A model generated the notes under the pieces. That model saw only the letters and a program-made list of their open reading frames with translations, was not told where the DNA came from and made no database searches. A stretch of DNA of 37,488 nucleotides. Source: Alphaproteobacteria bacterium (GTDB lineage Bacteria; Pseudomonadota; Alphaproteobacteria; Rhodobacterales; Rhodobacteraceae). The stretch spans positions 1-37,488 of the forward strand of contig JAUIIR010000038.1 of assembly GCA_030431485.1 (NCBI GenBank), in the 5' to 3' direction. Shown one piece after another: positions 15,140 through 23,760 of this stretch. Positions within the stretch are counted from its first letter, which is position 1, and each line of letters begins with the position of its first letter. Position numbers and translations under genes: made by a program.

Positions 15140-16639
15140 ATGAAAGAGCTTACGCATTTCATCAACGGCGCGCAGGTCAAGGGCACCTCGGGCAATTTTG
15201 GCGATGTCTACAACCCGGCCACGGGTGAGGTTCAGGCGAAACTGCCGCTGGCGACACCGGCTGAGGTGTCGAAAGCTGTGGAAGACGCCGCCGAAGCACA
15301 GGTCGCCTGGGGCGCAACAAACCCTCAGCGGCGCGCACGGGTGATGATGAAGATGGTCGCGCTGATGAACCGCGATATGGATGTACTGGCCGAGGCGCTG
15401 AGCCGTGAGCACGGCAAAACGATCCCCGACGCGAAGGGTGATCTTCAGCGCGGTCTCGAAGTGATCGAATACTGCATCGGCGCACCGCAGATGCTGAAGG
15501 GTGAATACACTGACGACGCCGGTCCGGGCATCGACATGTACTCCATGCGTCAGCCATTGGGTGTGGTCGCGTCGATCATGCCGTTCAATTTCCCCGCCAT
15601 GATGCCGCTCTGGCACGTTGGTCCGGCCCTCGCCTGTGGCAACGCAGTTGTACTGAAGCCGTCCGAGCGTGACCCGTCGGTGCCGTTGATGCTGGCGGAA
15701 CTGTTCGTTGAAGCGGGCCTGCCGAAGGGTGTGTTCCAGGTTGTGAACGGCACCAAGGAGGCGGTGGATACGCTGCTGGATCACGAGATCATCCAGGGCG
15801 TGTCTTTCGTCGGCTCTACCCCGATCGCGCAGTATATCTACAGCCGCGCAACCGCGAACGGCAAACGCGCCCAGTGCTTTGGCGGTGCCAAGAACCACCT
15901 GATCGTCATGCCTGACGCCGATATGGATCAGGCTGCTGATGCGCTTGTTGGTGCAGGCTTTGGTGCTGCAGGCGAACGCTGCATGGCGGTCTCGGTTGCT
16001 GTGCCGGTGGGTGAGGAAACCGCGGATCGTCTGATCGGCGCGCTGGTGCCGCGGATCGAAAAGCTGCGCGTGGCGCCCTATACCGATGGCGACGATGTCG
16101 ATTTCGGACCGGTTGTGACACGCGAAGCGAAAGAGCGTATTCTTGGTCTCATCCAGTCCGGCGTCGATCAGGGCGCAGAACTGGTTGTCGACAACCGCGA
16201 TTTCAAACTGCAGGGCTATGAGAACGGCTTCTTCGTCGGGCCGCACCTTTTTGACCGCGTCACACCCGACATGGACATCTACAAGCAAGAGATCTTCGGC
16301 CCGGTTCTGTCTACCGTGCGTGCGGGTTCGTATGAGGAAGCGCTCAAGCTGGCGATGGACCACGAATATGGCAACGGCACCGCGATCTTTACCCGCGATG
16401 GCGACACCGCCCGCGATTTCGCGCATCGCGTGAACATTGGCATGGTTGGTATCAACGTGCCGATCCCGGTTCCGCTGGCCTACCACACCTTTGGCGGCTG
16501 GAAGAAATCCATGTTCGGCGACCTGAATCAGCACGGCCCCGATAGCTTCAAGTTCTACACCCGCACCAAGACGATCACCTCGCGCTGGCCGTCGGGGATC
16601 AAAGAGGGCGGCGAGTTCAACTTCAAGGCAATGGATTGA
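15140..16639 (+). CDS. mmsA: Methylmalonate-semialdehyde dehydrogenase (CoA-acylating)
   Basis: A 499-residue aldehyde dehydrogenase of the MmsA/IolA family. It oxidises methylmalonate semialdehyde with NAD and CoA to propionyl-CoA and CO2, the last step of valine degradation. PFNFPAMMPLW and LKPSERDPS mark the cofactor fold. QCFGGAKNH (about 245-253) replaces the Glu-containing motif of ordinary aldehyde dehydrogenases and is diagnostic of this CoA-dependent family. Catalytic Cys281 is in GERCMAVSVAV. The ATG at 15140 has GGGAGAG upstream; the longer frame to 14948 is antisense of lysR. It is divergent from the LysR gene and followed by a strong terminator, so it is transcribed apart from the rest of the pathway. 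Confidence 0.96.
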   Translation: MKELTHFINGAQVKGTSGNFGDVYNPATGEVQAKLPLATPAEVSKAVEDAAEAQVAWGATNPQRRARVMMKMVALMNRDMDVLAEALSREHGKTIPDAKGDLQRGLEVIEYCIGAPQMLKGEYTDDAGPGIDMYSMRQPLGVVASIMPFNFPAMMPLWHVGPALACGNAVVLKPSERDPSVPLMLAELFVEAGLPKGVFQVVNGTKEAVDTLLDHEIIQGVSFVGSTPIAQYIYSRATANGKRAQCFGGAKNHLIVMPDADMDQAADALVGAGFGAAGERCMAVSVAVPVGEETADRLIGALVPRIEKLRVAPYTDGDDVDFGPVVTREAKERILGLIQSGVDQGAELVVDNRDFKLQGYENGFFVGPHLFDRVTPDMDIYKQEIFGPVLSTVRAGSYEEALKLAMDHEYGNGTAIFTRDGDTARDFAHRVNIGMVGINVPIPVPLAYHTFGGWKKSMFGDLNQHGPDSFKFYTRTKTITSRWPSGIKEGGEFNFKAMD

Positions 16640-16661
16640 TTATCCAGAACAATACCAACAT

Positions 16662-16688
16662 AAAGGGCGGAGCATTCCGCCCTTTTTT
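16662..16688 (+). terminator. Terminator after mmsA
   Basis: A 9-bp stem (AAAGGGCGG / CCGCCCTTT) with a 6-base loop AGCATT is followed by TTT. It starts 23 bases after the mmsA stop. Confidence 0.9.
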
Positions 16689-16701
16689 CGTTTGAGACTG
16701 C

Positions 16702-17133
16702 ATGCCCATATCTGTTCAGATCATCGCGGAACACAATCTCGTCTATGTGCGCTACACAGGCGCGATGGTGGTCGCTGAGACGGCGGCAGCTTTGGCCGAA
16801 TTCGCCAAACACCCATTGGCGGGACCGGGAATGCGCCATCTTGTCGATCTGACGGACCTCACGGACATGGATCGCGATTATCCCGCCTTTCTGGAAATTC
16901 AGGCTCGCAAAGTCGAGACAATGGCCGGCCACGGTGTCGAGACGTTTATGGTTTACTACGCAACCACCCCTATCGGCCTTCAGGCAGCCACCTTGGGAAA
17001 AAATGGATGGACGCCCGAAAGCGGTGTGGTCGCCATCGTCCTTGAGGACGAAGAACATGCCCTGCACGCGCTGGGTCTGCCCTATGTCAGCATTGCCGAG
17101 ATGTTCGCGCGGGTTGATGCGCAAAGCGTGTGA
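16702..17133 (+). CDS. Unknown protein, first of a tandem paralogue pair
   Basis: A 143-residue soluble protein with no signal peptide or membrane helix. It aligns without gaps over its whole length with the next gene. Shared blocks are [74 protein letters not shown] and LGLPY/LGMPF. The alternation of strands and helices with a central HLVDL strand is reminiscent of STAS/SpoIIAA-like folds, but this is only a guess. It sits 13 bases after the mmsA terminator, between mmsA and the other valine genes. I do not recognise a named family. Confidence 0.75.
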   Translation: MPISVQIIAEHNLVYVRYTGAMVVAETAAALAEFAKHPLAGPGMRHLVDLTDLTDMDRDYPAFLEIQARKVETMAGHGVETFMVYYATTPIGLQAATLGKNGWTPESGVVAIVLEDEEHALHALGLPYVSIAEMFARVDAQSV

Positions 17134-17205
17134 CGCACACAGCATGTACCGGCTCTTCACCACTATCGGCGTCACCTGGCGACCAGCACCACCCATGGAG
17201 ACCTG

Positions 17206-17637
17206 ATGCCAGCCCAGTTTCAAATTCTGCCGCAACAGAACATTGTCTACGTCTGCTACAGCGGATTGATGCGTGTTGAAGACAGTCTCAGAGCTTTTGG
17301 GGCCTATGCACAGCACCCTGACGCGCGCCCCGGACAAAGGCATTTGATCGACCTGAGCCGGATCACGGACATGGAACGGGACTTCGCCCAGATCATGCAA
17401 CTGCAGGCGACCAAGGCAGCCGATCTGGCCATGCGGGAAACCGAAACGCTGATGGTCTATTTCGCCAATACACCCGTGTCGCTCAAGGCGGCGGCTTTGG
17501 CGAAGAACGGCTGGTCCGCCAGTCAGGGGGTGATCGCCATCGTTCAGGAAACTGAAGCTGCCGCACTGCAGGCGCTTGGTATGCCATTCGACAGGTTTGA
17601 CGACCTCTTGCAGACAAGCCTGCGCAATATCGACTAG
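17206..17637 (+). CDS. Unknown protein, second of a tandem paralogue pair
   Basis: A 143-residue paralogue of the preceding gene, exactly the same length, separated from it by 72 bases. Many identical positions are clustered in the VYV..Y.G strand, the RHL.DL...TDM.RD block and the TP...A...KNGW segment, which marks these as the functional core. The divergence in between is large, so the duplication is old and both copies are probably maintained. GGAG lies about 5 bases before the ATG. The 79 bases after it lead to the YbdK-type ligase. The likely fold is a small alpha/beta regulatory or ligand-binding domain; no catalytic motif is seen. Confidence 0.75.
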   Translation: MPAQFQILPQQNIVYVCYSGLMRVEDSLRAFGAYAQHPDARPGQRHLIDLSRITDMERDFAQIMQLQATKAADLAMRETETLMVYFANTPVSLKAAALAKNGWSASQGVIAIVQETEAAALQALGMPFDRFDDLLQTSLRNID

Positions 17638-17716
17638 TTCCTTCGCCCGGAAGGTTGTTTTTGCCTTTTGTGGTCTGACAGGTCATTTTGGACATCACCA
17701 CATGGGAGGGCGCGCC

Positions 17717-18844
17717 ATGCAGGAACCTGCATTCAGCATCGGGATCGAAGAAGAATACCTGCTGGTCGATCTGGACAGTATGGCGCTCGCCGAAGCTCCG
17801 GATGGGTTGATGGAGGCCTGCGCCGCCGAGCTTGAGAAACAGGTCAGCCCGGAATTCCTGCAATGCCAGATCGAGATCGGGACCAAGGTGTGCGCGGACA
17901 TCAACGAAGCGCGCGAGGATCTCAAGCGCCTGCGCAGCACAGTGGCGCGTTGCGCGAAAGAGCATAATCTAGCGCCTATTGCTGCCTCGTGCCACCCGTT
18001 CGGCGACTGGAAGAACCAACACCACACCAATAAAGACCGCTACAACGACTTGCAGAATGCACTGGGCGGCGTGGTGCGCCGGATGCTGATCTGCGGCATG
18101 CATGTGCATGTGGGTCTTGATGACGATGCGCTACGGGCCGACCTGATGGGCCAGATGGCATATTTCCTGCCGCATCTGCTTGCCATGTCCACGTCCTCTC
18201 CGTTCTGGCAAGGGCAAGACACCGGGTTGGCGTCGTACCGGATATCGGTCTTCGACAACCTGCCCCGCACAGGCTTGCCGCCAACCTTTGACAATTGGTC
18301 GGAATATGAACGCTCTGTTCAGGTACTGGTCGATCTCGGCGTGATCGAGGACAGCTCAAAAATCTGGTGGGATCTGCGCCCCTCGCACAGCTTTCCGACG
18401 CTGGAAACCCGCATCATGGATGTACAGCCGCGCCTCGAAGACACGCTCACCCTGGCGGCAATCAATCAGTGCCTGATGCGCATGCTTTGGCGGTTGCGTG
18501 TGCGCAATCAGCGGTGGCGGCGTTATGATCCCTTTCTAATCGGAGAGAACCGCTGGCGGGCACAGCGCTATGGTGTCAGCAATGGTCTGATCGACTTTGG
18601 CCGCGGCGAGATCGTGTCAATGCCGGATCTGACCGAGGAACTGATCGAGCTGGTTGAACAGGATGCCGGGATTCTGCGGTGCCTGCGTGAGCTGGAGCAC
18701 AGCCGGGATATCGTCACCAAGGGCAATGGATCGACACGGCAGCGCGCGGTTGCAAAGGCCGCCAAGGCAGAGGGCAAAGATGCCGACGGGCAGATGCACG
18801 CCGTGGTGCGGCATCTCGTCGACGCATTCCACGATGGGCTTTGA
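17717..18844 (+). CDS. YbdK-type carboxylate-amine ligase (GCS2 family)
   Basis: A 375-residue member of the glutamate-cysteine ligase 2 family (YbdK). Characterised members form an amide or peptide bond with ATP; YbdK has weak gamma-glutamylcysteine synthetase activity. Landmarks are [13 protein letters not shown] at the N-terminus, [12 protein letters not shown], the Mg/ATP-region CGMHVHVG, and [15 protein letters not shown]. The length is typical. The ATG at 17717 is preferred because GGGAGGG lies about 6 bases upstream; an in-frame ATG at 17702 would place that site inside the gene. It lies between the tandem paralogues and the acyl-CoA dehydrogenase. The true substrate is unknown. Confidence 0.9.
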   Translation: MQEPAFSIGIEEEYLLVDLDSMALAEAPDGLMEACAAELEKQVSPEFLQCQIEIGTKVCADINEAREDLKRLRSTVARCAKEHNLAPIAASCHPFGDWKNQHHTNKDRYNDLQNALGGVVRRMLICGMHVHVGLDDDALRADLMGQMAYFLPHLLAMSTSSPFWQGQDTGLASYRISVFDNLPRTGLPPTFDNWSEYERSVQVLVDLGVIEDSSKIWWDLRPSHSFPTLETRIMDVQPRLEDTLTLAAINQCLMRMLWRLRVRNQRWRRYDPFLIGENRWRAQRYGVSNGLIDFGRGEIVSMPDLTEELIELVEQDAGILRCLRELEHSRDIVTKGNGSTRQRAVAKAAKAEGKDADGQMHAVVRHLVDAFHDGL

Positions 18845-18920
18845 CCTCTTGCAAAAGTCCTGAAACACTTGGCAATTAAACACTTGTTCAATTCATGCAT
18901 CCAATGGGAGGAGCAGTGCG

Positions 18921-20060
18921 ATGGATTTTGCCCTGACCGAGGAACAAACCGCCATTTTCGATATGGCTTATGCCTTTGGGCAAGAGCACATCGCGCCACA
19001 TGCGCGGGATTGGGAAGTGCAAGGGACAATCCCGAAAGAGCTTTGGCCCCAGCTTGGCGAGCTTGGTTTCGCCGGGCTTTACGTTTCTGAGGACAGTGGT
19101 GGTTCGGGTCTGAGCCGTTTGGACGCAACCTTGGTGTTCGAAGCTTTGTCGATGGCCTGTCCGTCGGTCGCAGCGTTTCTGTCGATCCACAATATGTGCG
19201 CCAAGATGATCGACAGCTTTGCCAGCGACGACATGAAAGCGCATGTGCTGCCTCAGGCGATGACAATGGAAAAAGTGTTAAGCTACTGCCTGACCGAACC
19301 CGGCAGCGGGTCTGACGCGGCAGCGCTCAAGACACGTGCTGAACGGACGAATGCGGGCTATACGCTGAACGGGACCAAGGCGTTTATCTCGGGTGGCGGC
19401 TATTCTGATCTCTACGTCGCAATGGTGCGCACGGGCGATGACGGGGCCAAGGGCGTGTCAGCAGTGCTGATCGAAGACGGTACGCCGGGGCTGAGTTTCG
19501 GTGGTCTCGAAGACAAGATGGGCTGGCGGTCGCAGCCCACCCGGCAGGTGCAGTTTGACGACTGCAAAATCCCTTCAGACAACCTGCTGGGTGAAGAAGG
19601 CCAAGGTTTCAAATACGCAATGGCAGGGCTGGATGGTGGACGCCTCAACATTGCCGCCTGTTCGCTTGGGGCCGCGCAGACGGGTCTGGACAGCACGTTG
19701 GCCTACATGGCCGAGCGTAAGGCGTTCGGCAAATCCATCGACCAGTTTCAGGCGCTGCAATTCCGGCTGGCGGATATGGAGATCGAGTTGCAAGCCGCGC
19801 GCACATTCCTGCGACAGGCTGCGTGGAAACTCGACACAGGCGCGCCGGATGCCACCAAGTTCTGCGCGATGGCCAAGAAATTCGTCACCGAAGCGGGCAG
19901 CAAAGTCGTGGATCAATGCCTGCAATTGCACGGCGGCTACGGCTATCTGGCGGATTACGGGATTGAAAAACTAGTCCGCGATCTGCGTGTGCACCAGATC
20001 CTTGAAGGGACAAACGAAATCATGCGTCTGATCGTGGCACGGCAGATGTTGGCACGCTGA
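18921..20060 (+). CDS. Acyl-CoA dehydrogenase, probable isobutyryl-CoA dehydrogenase
   Basis: A 379-residue FAD acyl-CoA dehydrogenase. Both family signatures are present: CLTEPGSGSDAAALKTRAE (about 123-141) and the C-terminal LQLHGGYGYLADYGIEKLVRD. The catalytic base is probably Glu362 in ILEGTNEIMR. Context makes isobutyryl-CoA the likely substrate, giving methacrylyl-CoA in valine degradation, since the next genes are the hydrolase and mmsB. Sequence alone cannot exclude 2-methylbutyryl-CoA or a short straight chain. GGGAGGAG lies 8 bases before the ATG. It is 68 bases upstream of the hydrolase gene and probably co-transcribed. The hydratase that would act between the two steps is not in this window. 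Confidence 0.92.
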   Translation: MDFALTEEQTAIFDMAYAFGQEHIAPHARDWEVQGTIPKELWPQLGELGFAGLYVSEDSGGSGLSRLDATLVFEALSMACPSVAAFLSIHNMCAKMIDSFASDDMKAHVLPQAMTMEKVLSYCLTEPGSGSDAAALKTRAERTNAGYTLNGTKAFISGGGYSDLYVAMVRTGDDGAKGVSAVLIEDGTPGLSFGGLEDKMGWRSQPTRQVQFDDCKIPSDNLLGEEGQGFKYAMAGLDGGRLNIAACSLGAAQTGLDSTLAYMAERKAFGKSIDQFQALQFRLADMEIELQAARTFLRQAAWKLDTGAPDATKFCAMAKKFVTEAGSKVVDQCLQLHGGYGYLADYGIEKLVRDLRVHQILEGTNEIMRLIVARQMLAR

Positions 20061-20128
20061 CTTCGTCCTCTCTTTCCGAATACCGCTGGCGGGCGAGGCC
20101 CCCTTCCCCCGAACGAAAGCGACGCACT

Positions 20129-21178
20129 ATGACTGACATCCACATCCGCAAAGACGGCCATGCCGGCCGGATCACCCTCAACCGGCCCAAAGCTCTGAAC
20201 GCTTTGACCTATGATATGTGCCTTGCGATTGAAGAGGCGTTGTGGGACTGGCGCGCCGATCCAACGGTCACGCTTGTGCTGATCGACGCAGACGGGGAAA
20301 AGGCGTTCTGTGCAGGGGGCGACATCGCGGAAATGTACGCGACCGGAACCGCCGGGAACTATTCTTACGGTCAGCAATTCTGGCGCGACGAATACCGGAT
20401 GAATGCCCTGATTGCCGACTATCCGAAACCTGTCGTCAGCTTTCTGCAGGGGTTCACGATGGGTGGCGGTGTTGGCGTCGGGTGTCATGGCTCGCACCGC
20501 GTCGTCGGTGACAGCTCAAAGATCGCTATGCCTGAATGCGGCATTGGCCTTATTCCGGATGTTGGCGGGTCTTATCTGCTGGCAAGAGCGCCCGGTCGTC
20601 TGGGGGAGTATCTCGGGCTGACCACAGACCGGATGGATCCGGGCGACGCGATCCACGTGGGTTTTGCCGACCTCTATATGCCGGAGGCAGACTGGGACGC
20701 AGTCAAGGCCAAGCTCTGTGCGGAGGGCGCGCTGACCGCGTTGCACGCGGCGACCCTCCCTGCTCCGCCTTCGCGCTTGAAACAGAACCAAGGCCGGATC
20801 GACGCACTATTCAGTGGCGCGACCCTGAAAGAAATCGTCGAGGCGCTGAGCGCGGCCACAGATGAGTTTGCACAGGACGCCTATAAAAAGATGGCTCGCA
20901 ACGCGCCATTGTCTTTGGCTTGCACAGTCGAGATCCTGCACTGGCTGCGCGCCAATAATGGCACTATGCGCGATGCGTTGCAGTTGGAGTATCGCTTCAC
21001 CTCGCGCTCAATGGAGCATGGCGACTTCATTGAAGGCATTCGCGCAGCGATCATCGACAAGGACAAATCGCCCAAATGGTCTCATGATCTGACCGGGGTG
21101 CCAGATGCCGACGTAGCTGCGATGCTGCAACCGGTGACCGGCGAAAATGTGACATTCGAACGGAGGAGTGAGGCATGA
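20129..21178 (+). CDS. 3-Hydroxyisobutyryl-CoA hydrolase
   Basis: A 349-residue crotonase-fold thioesterase that releases 3-hydroxyisobutyrate from its CoA ester. The oxyanion-hole segments are CAGGDIAEMY (61-70) and MGGGVGVGC (111-119). The PECGIGLIPDVGGSYLLAR stretch carries Glu136 and Asp144, the acidic pair that marks hydrolases of this type rather than hydratases. The C-terminal extension (about 230-349), longer than in plain enoyl-CoA hydratases, with SLACTVEILHWL and LQLEYRFTSRSMEHGDFIEGIRA kept apart by short helices, is also typical. Its last four bases overlap the mmsB start (ATGA). It directly precedes mmsB in the pathway. Confidence 0.94.
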   Translation: MTDIHIRKDGHAGRITLNRPKALNALTYDMCLAIEEALWDWRADPTVTLVLIDADGEKAFCAGGDIAEMYATGTAGNYSYGQQFWRDEYRMNALIADYPKPVVSFLQGFTMGGGVGVGCHGSHRVVGDSSKIAMPECGIGLIPDVGGSYLLARAPGRLGEYLGLTTDRMDPGDAIHVGFADLYMPEADWDAVKAKLCAEGALTALHAATLPAPPSRLKQNQGRIDALFSGATLKEIVEALSAATDEFAQDAYKKMARNAPLSLACTVEILHWLRANNGTMRDALQLEYRFTSRSMEHGDFIEGIRAAIIDKDKSPKWSHDLTGVPDADVAAMLQPVTGENVTFERRSEA

Positions 21179-22047
21179 AAATCGGGTTTATTGGACTGGG
21201 CAATATGGGTGCGCCGATGGCGCGCAACCTTGCTCAGGCCGGACATGATGTAACGGGCTACGACATGGCAACGGTGACCGTCGATGGCGTGTCAAACGCC
21301 CGTACGGCGGCAGAGGCCGCCACCGGTGCCGATGTGGTGATCACCATGCTACCCAATGGAGACATCCTGCGCGCCGTCGCAGCACAGGTGATCCCAGCGA
21401 TGCAGAAAGGCGCTGTTCTGCTCGATTGCTCGACCGTGGATGTAGAAAGCGCCCGCGCTGTTGCGGCGGATGCAGAAGCGGCTGGCCTTCTTCCGCTCGA
21501 TGCGCCAGTTTCCGGCGGTGTCGGCGGAGCTGCGGCCGGCACACTGACCTTTATGGTGGGCGGATCCGAAATCGGATATTCAAAGGCGCTACCGTTGTTT
21601 GAGACAATGGGGCAAAAATCGGTCCATTGTGGCGCGTCCGGCAACGGACAAGCCGCCAAGATCTGCAACAACATGATCCTTGGCGTGACCATGATTGCCA
21701 CCTGCGAAGCCTTTGCCTTGGCGGATAAACTGGGTCTCGACCGGCAAGCGATGTTTGACGTCGTCAGCACGTCTTCGGGCTATAGCTGGACGATGAACGC
21801 CTATTGCCCTGCACCCGGGATTGGCCCGAAAAGCCCTGCAGATAACGGATATACGCCCGGGTTTGCGGCCGAATTGATGCTCAAAGACCTGCGGCTGAGC
21901 CAGCAAGCCGCCGAAGCGTCGGATGCGGACACCCCACTTGGGCAGGCCGCAATGGCGCTCTACCAGCAGTTTGTAGAAGAGGAAGATGGCAAGGGCCGCG
22001 ACTTCTCAGCCATGCTGCCCAGATTCGAAAAACGCGGCCGGGGGTAG
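21175..22047 (+). CDS. mmsB: 3-Hydroxyisobutyrate dehydrogenase
   Basis: A 290-residue NAD-dependent dehydrogenase that oxidises 3-hydroxyisobutyrate to methylmalonate semialdehyde, the substrate of MmsA. The Rossmann motif is FIGLGNMGAPMARNL (5-19). The substrate-binding DAPVSGG (109-115) and the catalytic Lys162 in GNGQAAKICNNM are in place, and KDLRLSQQAAE near the C-terminus is usual. GGAGG lies 9 bases before the ATG. The start overlaps the hydrolase stop, so the two are translationally coupled. It is the last gene of the valine cluster; no clear terminator follows before the next leader. Confidence 0.95.
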   Translation: MKIGFIGLGNMGAPMARNLAQAGHDVTGYDMATVTVDGVSNARTAAEAATGADVVITMLPNGDILRAVAAQVIPAMQKGAVLLDCSTVDVESARAVAADAEAAGLLPLDAPVSGGVGGAAAGTLTFMVGGSEIGYSKALPLFETMGQKSVHCGASGNGQAAKICNNMILGVTMIATCEAFALADKLGLDRQAMFDVVSTSSGYSWTMNAYCPAPGIGPKSPADNGYTPGFAAELMLKDLRLSQQAAEASDADTPLGQAAMALYQQFVEEEDGKGRDFSAMLPRFEKRGRG

Positions 22048-22057
22048 TTGCCGCAAT

Positions 22058-22069
22058 TATCTTAAGATA
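22058..22069. other. Perfect 12-bp palindrome after mmsB
   Basis: TATCTTAAGATA is a perfect 12-base palindrome 10 bases after the mmsB stop, in an AT-rich stretch that contrasts with its GC-rich surroundings. It could be a regulator site for the Hint-protein gene. No partner is known. Confidence 0.3.
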
Positions 22070-22122
22070 GTGGATAATGACAAAAGAAATGCCCAAAAGT
22101 TAACGAACTTGCTACAAAAGAT

Positions 22123-22176
22123 CGCCGCCGTTCCCTGGCAAAACCAGTCCCAGACTTGGACCACGGGAAGGCGGCG
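22123..22176 (+). promoter_or_regulatory. Structured leader masking the ribosome-binding site of the Hint gene
   Basis: CGCCGCCGTTCCC (22123-22135) can pair with GGGAAGGCGGCG (22165-22176) with one bulged G. The right arm contains GGGAAGG, the only SD-like sequence, 10 bases before the ATG at 22182. The 29-base loop has smaller internal pairing (CTGG/CCAG). This is a possible translational switch. Confidence 0.45.
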
Positions 22177-22181
22177 CTTAG

Positions 22182-23756
22182 ATGCCCATTGCTCAGGAAT
22201 TGCCGATTGATCTCCGCGCGTCAGCGCTTGAGATGGCGAATACGATTTTTGGCGCTGGCATCACTGTCAACAGCGCGTCTTACTCTGGCGGGTGGCGCTC
22301 TTCTGGTATCTACACCAATGGCGACACGGTCTCTCCGGGCGTCACACCCGGCGATACCGGCGTCATCCTGTCGACCGGCAATGCAAGCGATTTCACCAAC
22401 AATTCCGGCACCACCAACACCAACGAGGTTGCCGACCGCAGCACAAACACGCCGGGTGCCAACGGCGACCCGGATTTCGAAGCGATTGCAGCCGGTCCCA
22501 CCTATGATGCCTCATTTCTCGAAGTTGACTTCACGCCCACCGGCGACACTCTGACCCTCAGCTTTGTCATCGGCTCCGAGGAATACCCAGAGTTTATCAA
22601 TTCCGCGTTTCTTGACGTGGTCGGCATCTGGGTGAATGGCACACAGGCCTCGGTCAGCGTGGGGGACGGTCAGGTTTCTGTCGGCAATATCAATGGCAGC
22701 CAGACACCCAACCTATATCAGGACAACACAGCAGATCAGTTCAACACCGAAATGGACGGGTTCACCATCACCTTGAAGGTTACGGCCCCGGTTAATGTCG
22801 GTGTGTCCAACACCATCAAGATCGGCGTGGCCGATGTGTCGGACACAGACTATGACACCAATCTTCTGATCGCTGGCGGCTCTGCTCAGACCGCGCTGAT
22901 CGCCGGCGACGACTCGGTGAATGTTGGGTTGAACAGCTCCAAGACATTTGACGTTCTGGGAAACGACACATCGAGCGGCGGGACGTTGACGATCACACAT
23001 GTAAACGGCATCGCGGTGACCGCAGGCAGCTCGATCACGCTGACATCTGGTGCAACCGTCATCCTGAACGCGGACGGCACATTTACTGTGTTGTCCGATG
23101 CAGATGCGGAAACTGTGTATTTCACCTACACGGTCGAGGATGGGCTTGGTTCAAGCGATATCGGCATCGTGCAGGTCAACCAAATGCCTTGCTTCGTGGC
23201 CGGAACACTGATGGACACGCCGAATGGCCCGGTTCGGGTCGAAGACTTGCGACCGGGGGATCTGGTTCTGACACTGGACAACGGCCCACAGCCTGTTCGC
23301 TGGGCGGGTTCGCGCGAAACCGAAGCGAAGGGCAACTTCGCTCCGATCCGGATCTGCGCAGGCAGCTACGGTGCCGAGTCCGACGTTCTTTTGTCTCCAC
23401 AACACCGTGTTCTGATCCGCGATATCTGGGCCGAGCTGCTGTTTGGCGAATCCGAAGTCCTTGTGAAAGCCAAGGATCTGGTCAATCACAAGACAGTGCG
23501 CCGCGAGGAGAGCGATACCAAGGTCACTTATGTGCACCTGCTCCTCGACCAACATAATATCTTGTTCTCACAAGGCCTGCTGTCGGAAAGCTATTTGCCG
23601 GGTCCCATGATGAAGCACACGTTCCCGGACGATGCCTGCGCCGAGATCATCACCCTCTTTCCCGAGCTGGCAGACATTGATGCCGCAGGCTGGGCGGCCG
23701 CGCGTCCGATCCTGAAGACGTTTGAGGCAAAGGCCCTGCAGGCCCGCGCCGCTTGA
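22182..23756 (+). CDS. Choice-of-anchor-L / Hint-domain secreted-type protein
   Basis: A 524-residue acidic protein in three parts. Residues about 15-235 match the choice-of-anchor L type (VILSTGNASDF, LSFVIGSEEYPEFINSAFLDVVGIWVN). About 240-333 is a cadherin/VCBS-like Ig fold (DDSVNVGLNSSKTFDVLGND, LNADGTFTV, FTYTVEDGLGSS). From Cys337 (PCFVAGTLMDTPNG) to about 475 is a Hint domain with VEDLRPGDLVLT, LLSPQHRVLI and LLSESYLPG. Hint domains cleave or splice their own chain. There is no N-terminal signal peptide, so a leaderless (type I) export route is likely. The C-terminal end has no obvious second nucleophile. It ends 4 bases from the converging uvrA stop. Confidence 0.85.
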   Translation: MPIAQELPIDLRASALEMANTIFGAGITVNSASYSGGWRSSGIYTNGDTVSPGVTPGDTGVILSTGNASDFTNNSGTTNTNEVADRSTNTPGANGDPDFEAIAAGPTYDASFLEVDFTPTGDTLTLSFVIGSEEYPEFINSAFLDVVGIWVNGTQASVSVGDGQVSVGNINGSQTPNLYQDNTADQFNTEMDGFTITLKVTAPVNVGVSNTIKIGVADVSDTDYDTNLLIAGGSAQTALIAGDDSVNVGLNSSKTFDVLGNDTSSGGTLTITHVNGIAVTAGSSITLTSGATVILNADGTFTVLSDADAETVYFTYTVEDGLGSSDIGIVQVNQMPCFVAGTLMDTPNGPVRVEDLRPGDLVLTLDNGPQPVRWAGSRETEAKGNFAPIRICAGSYGAESDVLLSPQHRVLIRDIWAELLFGESEVLVKAKDLVNHKTVRREESDTKVTYVHLLLDQHNILFSQGLLSESYLPGPMMKHTFPDDACAEIITLFPELADIDAAGWAAARPILKTFEAKALQARAA

Positions 23757-23760
23757 CAGA

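Noticed and set aside
15110..16534. 474-codon open frame antisense to mmsA
   Set aside because: Its sequence is low-complexity His/Arg/Val/Asp with no family features, and it mirrors the codons of mmsA. Long antisense frames are expected in GC-rich genes.
16702..17637. Tandem paralogues as a recent DNA duplication or assembly artefact
   Set aside because: The two genes are too diverged at the base level and have different flanks, so they are an old gene duplication.
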